6,187 bases of DNA from Oscillospiraceae bacterium UBA3851. GTDB lineage: Bacteria > Bacillota > Clostridia > Oscillospirales > Oscillospiraceae. The stretch's first letter is position 1, and each line of letters opens with the position of its first letter. The notes beneath the pieces were generated by a model that made no database searches, was not told where the DNA came from, and saw only the letters and a list, made by a program, of their open reading frames with translations. The DNA is taken from the NCBI GenBank assembly GCA_002392625.1, contig DGHJ01000068.1, positions 2,942 to 9,128 on the forward strand. Reading direction: 5' to 3'. Position numbers and translations under genes: made by a program. Of this stretch, positions 1 to 6,187 are shown in pieces.

Positions 1-374
1 TCGCCATCGAGGTGGGCAAGGTGTTCGACACCGAGCGCTTCATCATCAACTATGAGAACCTGGGCATCGGTCGCCTCATTTACCAGTTGCCCACCACCCT
101 CTGCGAGATCTTTTTGCAGGAGGTGTTCAAGAAGAACCCCATCGACTCCCTGGACCAGGAGACACTGTTCACCATCTACAAGTTCTTCGAGAACAACCTC
201 AACGTGTCCGAAACGGCCCGCAAGCTGTTCGTCCACCGCAACACCCTGGTCTACCGGCTGGAGAAGATCAAGAAGCTCACCGGCCTGGACCTGCGGGAAT
301 TCGACGACGCCATCACCTTCAAGGTGGCGCTGATGGTCAAGAAATACCTGACCAGCCGCGGCATCGACGCCTGA
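1..374 (+). CDS. PucR/CdaR-family transcriptional regulator, C-terminal part (5' truncated)
   Basis: The frame is open from base 3 to the TGA at 372-374, so this is the last 123 residues of a longer protein; the GTG at base 12 is probably internal. The visible part matches the end of PucR/CdaR-type regulators. A segment with the pattern LGIGRLIYQLP (about residues 20-30) leads into a C-terminal helix-turn-helix at about residues 67-86, where VSETARKL is the first helix and VHRNTLVYRLEKI the recognition helix. This Arg-Asn-Thr-Leu-xx-Arg-Leu pattern is typical of the HTH_30 family. Full-length members usually carry an N-terminal sensory domain and a GGDEF-like domain, both outside the window, so ligand and targets cannot be inferred. 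A hairpin terminator follows 17 bases after the stop, separating it from the ftsE operon. Family assignment is confident; function is not. Confidence 0.88.
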   Translation, partial: AIEVGKVFDTERFIINYENLGIGRLIYQLPTTLCEIFLQEVFKKNPIDSLDQETLFTIYKFFENNLNVSETARKLFVHRNTLVYRLEKIKKLTGLDLREFDDAITFKVALMVKKYLTSRGIDA

Positions 375-391
375 AAAACGAAAGAGCTCTT

Positions 392-430
392 AGCGCGCAC
401 AGGAACATAAAACCTGTGCGCGCTGTTGTT
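392..430 (+). terminator. Rho-independent terminator of the PucR-type gene
   Basis: A perfect 12-bp inverted repeat pairs 392-403 (AGCGCGCACAGG) with 413-424 around a 9-base A-rich loop (404-412). The tail GTTGTTATG is only moderately U-rich, so termination may be incomplete. The hairpin is 17 bases past the regulator's stop and about 40 bases before the ftsE promoter, which fits a boundary between two transcripts. The stem is symmetric, but no gene on the minus strand would use it. Confidence 0.8.
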
Positions 431-464
431 ATGTAAATTTAATACTTTCTTCATATCTTTCCAG

Positions 465-493
465 TTGCCATTTTGTAACCTTTTGTATATAAT
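465..493 (+). promoter_or_regulatory. Sigma-A promoter for ftsE-ftsX-M23 operon
   Basis: The -35 box TTGCCA (465-470, five of six consensus bases) and -10 box TATAAT (488-493, six of six) are separated by exactly 17 bases. The surrounding sequence is AT-rich, unlike the GC-rich genes. The predicted transcription start is near 500, giving a leader of about 70 bases before ftsE. The gap 375-570 holds only the preceding terminator, this promoter and that leader. Confidence 0.85.
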
Positions 494-570
494 GTGGTTA
501 TCATGTTTGATACCGTCAGGTCCTGTCGCCGGTTGGGGGGCCTGCGCCGATTTCAAGGGGTTTAACTGAT

Positions 571-1252
<682 letters not shown>

Positions 1253-1263
<11 letters not shown>

Positions 1264-2137
1264 TTTCGGCTTTTTCATCCGTGAGGGCGTGGGCAACATG
1301 TTCTCCCACGGGTTTATGTCCTTCGCCGCCATCGGCATCACCGTGGCCTGCCTGCTGATCATGGGCACCTTCTCCCTGGTGGCCTACAACGCCAACGAGA
1401 ACCTGAAGGACCTGCAGCGGGAGAACGCCGTGCTGGCCTTCGTGGACGAGAACCTGACCGACGAGGAGGCCAAGCAGCTGCAACCGAAGCTGGAGAAGCT
1501 GCCAAACGTGACCAGCTGCACCTTCGTCTCCCGCGAGGAGGCCAGGGACAGATACGTGGAGCAGTACGACGAGGATGACCTGTACAGCGACCTGGATCCC
1601 CAGATCTTCCGCCACCGCTACGTGCTGAAGCTGAGCAACCTGGATCAGATGAGCCAGACGGTGCAGGCCCTTGAGGACGTGGAGGGGATCGTGAAGATCC
1701 GGGCCGACGAGGATATCTCCAACGGCTTTTTGACGGTGCGGAACATCGCCGGCGTCATCAGCATCACGCTGATCGCCATTTTGCTTATCGTGTCCGTGTT
1801 CATCATCTCCAACACCATCAAGCTGACCACCTTTGACCGAAAGGATGACATCGCCATCATGAAGATGGTGGGCGCCACGGACGGATTTATCCGCTGGCCC
1901 TTCGTATACGAGGGCTTGCTGCTGGGCCTGCTCAGCGCAGCCTTTGCCTTCGGCCTGCAATGGCTGCTGTACCGCGCCATTGCCCAGGGCATTTCCAATT
2001 CCGACACGCTGCAGCTGCTGCGCATCGTGCCGTTTGAACAGATCTACGTACCGGTTGCCGTCGCCTTTGGCGCCGTGGGGATCCTGGTGGGCGTAGGCGG
2101 AAGCCTGACCGCCATCCGCCGGTTCCTGCGGGTGTGA
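1253..2137 (+). CDS. ftsX: Cell-division permease-like protein FtsX
   Basis: Membrane partner of FtsE that passes the ATPase state to an extracellular hydrolase or its regulator. The 294 residues show the FtsX plan: a short cytoplasmic N-terminus, TM1 at about 22-45, one extracellular domain at about 46-160 rich in acidic residues, then TM2 (about 165-188), TM3 (about 217-240) and TM4 (about 264-284). Between TM2 and TM3 lies the conserved cytoplasmic segment with DIAIMKMVGATDGFIRWPF (199-217), expected to contact FtsE. The ATG at 1253 lies inside the end of ftsE with GAGG (1240-1243) nine bases upstream, so the two are probably translationally coupled. The stop is followed directly by a second in-frame TGA (2138-2140). 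It carries no transport substrate signature; a transporter role is not expected for this family. Confidence 0.96.
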
Positions 2138-2153
2138 TGAAGGAGGGAAAACC

Positions 2154-3326
2154 ATGAAAAAACGTCTTATTTCCGCTCTGCTGGCGCTGGGCATGGTGCT
2201 GAGCCTGGTGTGTCTGCCCGGCCGCCCCACTGCCTACGGCCAGACCGCCAACGAGAAGCTGGCGGAGACGCGGGCCAAAATCGCCGAGCTGGATCAGCAG
2301 CTGGCAGCGGCTCGTGCCAACAAAGAGGACGTCATGAATCAGAAATACATCCTGGACCAGCGCTGCAGCGCGCTGATCGAGGAGATCGAGATCATCGGCG
2401 TCCAGATCAGCGAGACCACCGCCCGCATCGAGGAGAACGAGGTCCAGGAGGAAGCCCAGTACGACCTCTTCTGCCGCCAGGTGCGGGAGGAGGAGGAGCG
2501 GGGCGTGATCTCCTACTGGTCGGTGCTGTTCAAGGCCACCGGCTTTGCCGATCTGCTGAGCCGGCTGGACTTCGTCAACGAGGTCATGGACTACGACAAG
2601 TCCGTCATCGAGGGCCTGCGGGCCATCCGCGCCCAGCTGGCCGAGGACCGCACCGCTCTGCAGATGCAGGAGGAGGAGATGAACGGCGCCAAGGCTGAGC
2701 TGGAGGCCCAGATCGCCGAGGCGGAAGCCCTGATCGCCAAGTATACCGAGGAGGAGGGCGCCCTGCAGGCCCTGCATGATGAAAAGGAGGCAGACGCCGC
2801 CCGGCTGGAGCAGGAGATCCGGGAGGCTGAGGAGCGCGCCCGCCGCGAGGAGGAGGAACGCCGCCGTCAGGAGGAGGAGCGCCAGCAGCAACAGCAGACG
2901 CCCACCGTTACCGAGAGCGGCTACGCCTGGCCCACCAACGACACCCGGCTCATCACCTCGCCCTTCGGCAATCGTCCCGCCCCCGGCGGCATCTACAGCA
3001 CCTGGCACGGCGGCGTGGATATCGGCGCCAACTACGGCACCAACGTGCTGGCCTCCAAGTCCGGCACGGTGCTCATCAGCCGCTGGTACGGCGGCTACGG
3101 CTACTGCGTGGTCATCCAGCACGACTACGGCAATCTGACCCTGTACGGCCACATGAGCCGCCTGCTGTGCTCTGAGGGCCAGCAGGTCAGCCAGGGCCAG
3201 GTCATCGGCCTGGTGGGTTCCACCGGCAACTCCACCGGTCCCCACATCCACTTTGAGATTCGCGAAAACGGCGTCAAGGTCAATCCGCTGAACTATCTCA
3301 CCGGTTGGATCCGCGGATTCAGTTAA
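2154..3326 (+). CDS. Secreted coiled-coil murein hydrolase with M23/LytM domain (EnvC/PcsB-like), probable FtsEX partner
   Basis: Predicted exported peptidoglycan endopeptidase or hydrolase activator, 390 residues. Residues 1 to about 28 form a signal peptide (KKR, hydrophobic core, cleavage likely near TAYGQ). Residues 32-245 are coiled coil, including a segment at 120-156 (SVLFKATGFADLLSRLDF and on) like the conserved stretch in PcsB, CwlO and EnvC N-terminal domains. A charged and Gln-rich tract (about 222-248) links to an M23 domain at about 267-383. The domain has H285xxxD289, H333 in YGHMS, and H364-I-H366. By analogy with LytM, H285, D289 and H366 would bind zinc and H333 and H364 would be catalytic, so the site looks complete. 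The start has AAGGAGG (2140-2146) seven bases before the ATG and lies 16 bases after ftsX. Operon position suggests FtsX recruits the coiled coil. It may hydrolyse peptidoglycan directly rather than only activate amidases as E. coli EnvC does. Confidence 0.93.
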   Translation: MKKRLISALLALGMVLSLVCLPGRPTAYGQTANEKLAETRAKIAELDQQLAAARANKEDVMNQKYILDQRCSALIEEIEIIGVQISETTARIEENEVQEEAQYDLFCRQVREEEERGVISYWSVLFKATGFADLLSRLDFVNEVMDYDKSVIEGLRAIRAQLAEDRTALQMQEEEMNGAKAELEAQIAEAEALIAKYTEEEGALQALHDEKEADAARLEQEIREAEERARREEEERRRQEEERQQQQQTPTVTESGYAWPTNDTRLITSPFGNRPAPGGIYSTWHGGVDIGANYGTNVLASKSGTVLISRWYGGYGYCVVIQHDYGNLTLYGHMSRLLCSEGQQVSQGQVIGLVGSTGNSTGPHIHFEIRENGVKVNPLNYLTGWIRGFS

Positions 3327-3346
3327 GCAACGATCGGATAATCGAG

Positions 3347-3380
3347 CCACCCGCTCCATAGAATGGGGCGGGTGGTTTTT
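3347..3380 (+). terminator. Strong Rho-independent terminator of the ftsE operon
   Basis: A 13-bp stem pairs 3347-3359 with 3363-3375 (CCACCCGC at the base; one T-G wobble at 3355/3367) around the three-base loop AGA, followed by TTTTT at 3376-3380. It begins 20 bases after the M23 gene's stop. The downstream gene's ATG at 3381 follows the U-tract directly, so the descending stem arm also provides that gene's only Shine-Dalgarno-like sequence. Confidence 0.92.
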
Positions 3381-4079
3381 ATGTTTGGATATCTGATCTG
3401 GCACGGGGCGGGGCGGCCCCGTGTGACGCTGGAAAGACGGAGGATCGGCGGCGTGTATTTTCAGGTGCTGGAGGCCCAGGGGGGCCAGCGGCGGATCCGG
3501 CGCCGCGTCCGGCATGCCGTGGGGGAGATGGCGGCGCGGGGCGTGCGCCGCTGCGTGTTCGATCCGTCGTGGCCCGCTGCATGGCGGGGAGATCTGGGAG
3601 AGATCGGCGAGCAGGACCTGCGCCGGGCGCTGCTGCCCCATACGCTGGACTGGCTCTCGGAGGAGAAGGGGCTGCGTCTGGGCGGCGCCGCGGTGGAGCT
3701 GTCGGCCCCCTGGGCAGACCGGCCCGTATGGGAGGCGGCCTGCCTGCTGAGCCGCCGCTGCCGCTACCTGCGCCTCAGCATGGACGGTGCGAACGAGCTG
3801 CGGCAGGAGCTGTGGCGGCGATACGGCATCTCCGCCGGCGGGGGAGAGGGCCGGGCCGCGCTGACAATCTGCTTCGGCGACCCCGTGGGAGACGGGCCGC
3901 GGCTGCTGCTGGGGCCGGCGTGCGGACAGCAGCAGCCGGCGGTGTACCAGCTGCCGCCGGCCCTGACGGCGGATCTGGCGCCCTATCCGGTCACGACGTC
4001 GCTGGTGGCGGCCCTATGGCAGGGCGGTGGGGTAAAAACCGGGGATATTCGGGTAAAATCGCTGGATTTCCACGCTTGA
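3381..4079 (+). CDS. Hypothetical protein, unknown function (232 residues)
   Basis: I do not recognise this protein. From the ATG at 3381 it is 232 residues, without signal peptide or clear membrane segment, so probably cytoplasmic. The N-terminal third is Arg-rich (RRIRRRVRHAV at about residues 37-47). The rest appears to alternate strands and helices: RRCVFDPSW, GAAVELSAPW, a helix ending in RCRYLRLSMDG, helix NELRQELWRRYGI, then AALTICFGDP. This could be an alpha/beta, perhaps Rossmann-like, fold, but that is inference. The longer start at 3363 lies within the terminator stem and is less likely; 3381 has only the weak GGGTGG (3370-3375) five bases upstream. No convincing promoter lies in 3327-3380, so expression may rely on read-through. 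It uses more GCG, CGG and GGG codons than ftsE, greA or lysS, consistent with weak expression. The uninterrupted frame, and the greA promoter placed exactly at its end, support a real gene. Confidence 0.72.
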   Translation: MFGYLIWHGAGRPRVTLERRRIGGVYFQVLEAQGGQRRIRRRVRHAVGEMAARGVRRCVFDPSWPAAWRGDLGEIGEQDLRRALLPHTLDWLSEEKGLRLGGAAVELSAPWADRPVWEAACLLSRRCRYLRLSMDGANELRQELWRRYGISAGGGEGRAALTICFGDPVGDGPRLLLGPACGQQQPAVYQLPPALTADLAPYPVTTSLVAALWQGGGVKTGDIRVKSLDFHA

Positions 4080-4104
4080 CACAAGGGGGGAAACTCTCTA
4101 TAAT
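4076..4104 (+). promoter_or_regulatory. Perfect consensus sigma-A promoter for greA-lysS
   Basis: TTGACA (4076-4081) and TATAAT (4099-4104) both match consensus at all six bases and are separated by the ideal 17 bases. The -35 box contains the TGA stop (4077-4079) of the preceding gene. The predicted start is near 4111, giving a leader of about 76 bases before greA. This should be a very strong vegetative promoter. No operator repeat was evident around it. Confidence 0.92.
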
Positions 4105-4132
4105 GCAATGTGATATACTATGAACAATCATA

Positions 4133-4164
4133 CGCTTTTCCCGCCGGAACAGGCGGAGGAAGCG
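4133..4164 (+). promoter_or_regulatory. Hairpin in the greA mRNA leader
   Basis: Bases 4133-4145 can pair with 4152-4164 (12 of 13 positions, two of them G-T wobbles; mismatch C4140/A4157) around the loop GGAACA. The core is CCGCC/GGCGG. It ends seven bases before the greA Shine-Dalgarno AAAGGA (4171-4176). There is no U-tract after it, so it does not look like a terminator. It could stabilise the transcript 5' end or affect ribosome access. The pairing is seen; any function is inference. Confidence 0.5.
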
Positions 4165-4186
4165 GATAAGAAAGGATCGTACGAGC

Positions 4187-4660
4187 ATGGTAAAAGAATT
4201 CAAAATGAGCCAGGAGCGGTATGACGAGCTGAAGCATGAGCTGGAATACAGCAAGACCACCCGTGCTGACGAGATTGCCGACCTCATCAAGGAGGCCCGC
4301 GGCTTCGGCGACCTGAGCGAGAACAGCGAATACGACGAGGCCAAAAACGAGCAGGGCAAGCTGTACTCCCGCATTGCCGAGCTGGAGGATATCCTGCTCC
4401 ACGCCGTCATCGTGGACGAGGCCGAGGACTCCGACAAGATCTCCATCGGCTGCCGCGTCATCGTGACCAACCTGGATACCGGCAAGCAGCTGCCGGAATA
4501 CAAGATCGTCGGCTCCCAGGAGGCGGACGTCATGTCCCGCGCCGTCAGCGAGGATTCCCCCTTCGGCAAGGCCCTTATGGGCCACAGACTGGGGGATGAG
4601 ATCAGCGTGGAGGCGCCCCGCGGCGTGATCCGCTATCGCGTGGACACCATTGAGAGATAA
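4187..4660 (+). CDS. greA: Transcription elongation factor GreA
   Basis: Binds the secondary channel of RNA polymerase and stimulates cleavage of the 3' end of backtracked RNA, rescuing stalled elongation complexes. The 157 residues match the family length. Residues 7-80 form the antiparallel coiled coil; its tip carries GDLSENSEYDEAK (41-53), in which D42 and E45 match the acidic residues that coordinate the catalytic magnesium ion. Residues 86-157 form the C-terminal FKBP-like domain, with GCRVIVTNLDTG and the ending SPFGKALMGHRLGDEISVEAP. The ATG at 4187 is chosen because AAAGGA (4171-4176) lies 10 bases upstream; the next in-frame ATG (4205) would be too distant. It is first in the transcript from the promoter at 4076-4104 and is followed 40 bases later by lysS, a pairing common in Firmicutes. 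GreB is not expected in this phylum. Confidence 0.97.
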   Translation: MVKEFKMSQERYDELKHELEYSKTTRADEIADLIKEARGFGDLSENSEYDEAKNEQGKLYSRIAELEDILLHAVIVDEAEDSDKISIGCRVIVTNLDTGKQLPEYKIVGSQEADVMSRAVSEDSPFGKALMGHRLGDEISVEAPRGVIRYRVDTIER

Positions 4661-4662
4661 CG

Positions 4663-4682
4663 GCGGGCAAGGCGCCCGCTTT
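4663..4682 (+). terminator. Short GC-rich hairpin between greA and lysS (weak terminator or processing site)
   Basis: GCGGGC (4663-4668) pairs perfectly with GCCCGC (4674-4679) around the loop AAGGC, followed by only TTT (4680-4682). It begins two bases after the greA stop and ends just before the lysS Shine-Dalgarno (AAAGGAG, 4686-4692). With such a short U-tract and lysS lacking its own visible promoter, partial termination or an RNA-stability role is more likely than full termination. Confidence 0.45.
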
Positions 4683-4700
4683 ACGAAAGGAGAACTGCAC

Positions 4701-6187
4701 ATGGCAGAGCAGGTCAACAATCAGAACCAGCAGGAGCTCAGCGAGATCCTGCAGATCCGCAGGGACAAGCTGAAGGCGCTGCAGGAGGCGGGCCGGAATC
4801 CCTTTGCGATCACAACCTACGACGTGAGCCACCATACCCAGGACATCAAGGATAACTTTGACGCCCTGGAGGGCACCGCCGTGTCCGTGGCCGGCCGTCT
4901 CATGAGCAAGCGCGGCATGGGCAAGGTGTCCTTCTGCGACCTGCAGGACAAGACCGGCCGCATCCAGATCTACGCCCGGAAGGACGAGATGGACGAGGAG
5001 GCCTACGACCGCTTCAAGAAGTACGACATCGGCGACATCGTGGGCGTCAGGGGCCAGGTGTTCCGCACCCAGCGGGGCGAGATGAGCGTCCGCGCGGAGG
5101 AGATCACCCTGCTGAGCAAGTCCCTCCAGCCCCTGCCGGAGAAGTTTCACGGCCTCACCGACAAGGAGCTGCGCTACCGCCAGCGGTACGTGGATCTCAT
5201 CATGAACCCGGAGTCCAAGCGGAACTTTGAGATCCGCAGCAAGTTCGTCTCCTTCCTGCGCCGCTATCTGGAGGAGCGCGGCTTCATGGAGGTGGAGACC
5301 CCGGTGCTCAACACCATCGCCGGCGGCGCCAACGCCCGGCCCTTCATCACCCACCACAACACCCTGGATATCGACATGTATATGCGCATCGCCACCGAGC
5401 TGCACTTGAAGCGGCTCATCGTGGGCGGCATGGAGCGGGTCTTCGAGGTGGGGCGCATCTTCCGCAACGAGGGCATGGACACCAAGCACAACCCGGAGTT
5501 CACCACCTGTGAGCTGTATCAGGCCTTCACCAACCTGGACGGCATGATGGATATTCTGGAGGGCATCATCACCGGCGCGGCCATGGAGATCCTGGGCACC
5601 TACCAGGTCAAGTGGCTGGGCAACGACATCGACCTGACCCCGTCCTGGCGCCGCGTCACCATGGCCGACGCCGTCAAGGCCGTCACCGGCGCCGACTTCA
5701 TGGCCTGCGAGGGCGACGCCGACGCCGGCGTGGAGCTGGCCAGGAGCGTAGGCGTGGACATGGAAGGCGTGGACCACACCTGGGGCAACGCCCTGTACGA
5801 GACCTTTGACCAGAAGGTGGAGGAGACGCTGGTCCAGCCCACCTTCATCACCATGTACCCCGTGGAGGTCAGCCCCCTGGCCAAGCGCAGCCCGGCGGAC
5901 CCCCATCTGACCGAGCGGTACGAGATGTTCATCTGCGGCTGCGAGATGGGCAACGCCTTCAGCGAGCTGAACGACCCCATCGACCAGTACGAGCGCTTCA
6001 AGGCTCAGGCTGCCAAGCGCGCGGGCGGCGATGAGGAGGCCGACATGATGGACGAGGACTTCGTCCTGGCCCTGGAGTACGGCATGCCGCCCACCGGCGG
6101 CCTGGGCTTCGGCATCGACCGCTGCGCCATGATGCTCTGCGGCACCGACTCCATTCGCGACGTGATCCTGTTCCCCACAATGAAGCC
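4701..6187 (+). CDS. lysS: Lysyl-tRNA synthetase, class II (3' end cut by window)
   Basis: Charges tRNA-Lys with lysine using ATP in the cytoplasm. The frame is open from the ATG at 4701 (AAAGGAG at 4686-4692, eight bases upstream) to the window edge: 495 complete codons and two bases. An N-terminal helical segment is followed by the anticodon-binding OB fold at about residues 60-137 (SVAGRLMSKRGMGKVSFCDL). The class II catalytic core follows: motif 1 around 179-203 (RRYLEERGFMEVETP), motif 2 from about 246 (RVFEVGRIFRNEG, then HNPEFTTCELY) and motif 3 GGLGFGIDR (466-474). The sequence stops inside the LFPTMKP ending typical of the family, so only the last few residues are probably missing, unless this lineage has a C-terminal extension. 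It follows greA by 40 bases and probably shares its transcript. No T-box leader precedes it. All catalytic motifs look intact. Confidence 0.97.
   Translation, partial: MAEQVNNQNQQELSEILQIRRDKLKALQEAGRNPFAITTYDVSHHTQDIKDNFDALEGTAVSVAGRLMSKRGMGKVSFCDLQDKTGRIQIYARKDEMDEEAYDRFKKYDIGDIVGVRGQVFRTQRGEMSVRAEEITLLSKSLQPLPEKFHGLTDKELRYRQRYVDLIMNPESKRNFEIRSKFVSFLRRYLEERGFMEVETPVLNTIAGGANARPFITHHNTLDIDMYMRIATELHLKRLIVGGMERVFEVGRIFRNEGMDTKHNPEFTTCELYQAFTNLDGMMDILEGIITGAAMEILGTYQVKWLGNDIDLTPSWRRVTMADAVKAVTGADFMACEGDADAGVELARSVGVDMEGVDHTWGNALYETFDQKVEETLVQPTFITMYPVEVSPLAKRSPADPHLTERYEMFICGCEMGNAFSELNDPIDQYERFKAQAAKRAGGDEEADMMDEDFVLALEYGMPPTGGLGFGIDRCAMMLCGTDSIRDVILFPTMK

Noticed and set aside
517..544. Weak stem in the ftsE leader (517-523 with 538-544)
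   Set aside because: Seven pairs including a wobble around a 14-base loop; such pairing is common by chance in GC-rich leader sequence.
2154..2220. Lipoprotein signal (Cys at residue 20) in the M23 protein
   Set aside because: The residues before the Cys are Ser-Leu-Val, which do not fit a lipobox (Gly/Ala/Ser is needed just before Cys); an ordinary signal peptide fits better.
3363..3380. Longer start (ATG 3363) for the hypothetical gene
   Set aside because: It lies at the base of the terminator loop with no Shine-Dalgarno upstream, and the six added residues merely translate the terminator arm and U-tract.
1932..3641. Minus-strand open frame of 569 codons opposite the M23 gene
   Set aside because: It lies antisense to a well-supported gene in GC-rich DNA, where such frames arise from codon bias. 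It crosses a strong plus-strand terminator and two gene ends, and its translation is low-complexity Leu/Ala/Gly/His without a recognisable domain.
4105..4186. T-box or other riboswitch controlling greA-lysS
   Set aside because: The leader of about 76 bases is too short for a T-box, has no visible T-box core or terminator/antiterminator pair, and only 40 bases precede lysS.
4602..5906. Minus-strand open frame of 434 codons opposite lysS
   Set aside because: Shadow of lysS codon bias; composition dominated by Val, His, Gly, Leu and no family resemblance.

Overview
The window reads as a chromosomal housekeeping segment from a GC-rich, low-GC-phylum anaerobe (Firmicutes/Clostridia). The best guess is the Oscillospiraceae (Flavonifractor/Oscillibacter-like). 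Reasons are strong AAGGAGG-type ribosome binding sites, GC-rich genes separated by AT-rich promoters and hairpin terminators, a greA-lysS pair, and an FtsEX system next to a secreted coiled-coil peptidase. The lineage is inferred from gene content and style; no search was possible. All convincing genes are on the + strand.

Layout. (1) 1-374: the 3' end of a PucR/CdaR-type transcriptional regulator, closed by a perfect 12-bp hairpin. (2) 465-493: a near-consensus sigma-A promoter drives a cell-division/cell-wall operon, 571-3326: ftsE, ftsX (11-nt overlap) and a secreted coiled-coil protein with an M23 (LytM) domain. A strong terminator at 3347-3380 closes it. (3) 3381-4079: a protein of unknown function whose start codon directly follows the U-tract of that terminator. 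(4) 4076-4104: a perfect consensus promoter (TTGACA-17-TATAAT), whose -35 box overlaps the stop codon of the unknown gene, drives greA and lysS. The greA leader carries a hairpin, and a short GC-rich hairpin lies between greA and lysS. lysS runs off the right edge within a few codons of the usual family end.

How the genes work together. FtsE (ATPase) and FtsX (membrane protein) form a type VII ABC-like mechanotransmission complex that controls peptidoglycan hydrolysis outside the membrane. The third gene has the right form to be its target: signal peptide, PcsB/CwlO/EnvC-like coiled coil, hydrolase domain. Unlike E. coli EnvC, its LytM domain keeps all the expected zinc and catalytic residues, so it may cut peptidoglycan itself. 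GreA (transcript cleavage factor) and LysRS (tRNA charging) are growth-related genes served by a very strong promoter.

No mobile element, CRISPR array, structural RNA gene or defence system was seen. The points worth a second look are the apparently active FtsEX-linked peptidase, the unknown 232-residue protein with its terminator-embedded start, and the leader structures of the two operons.
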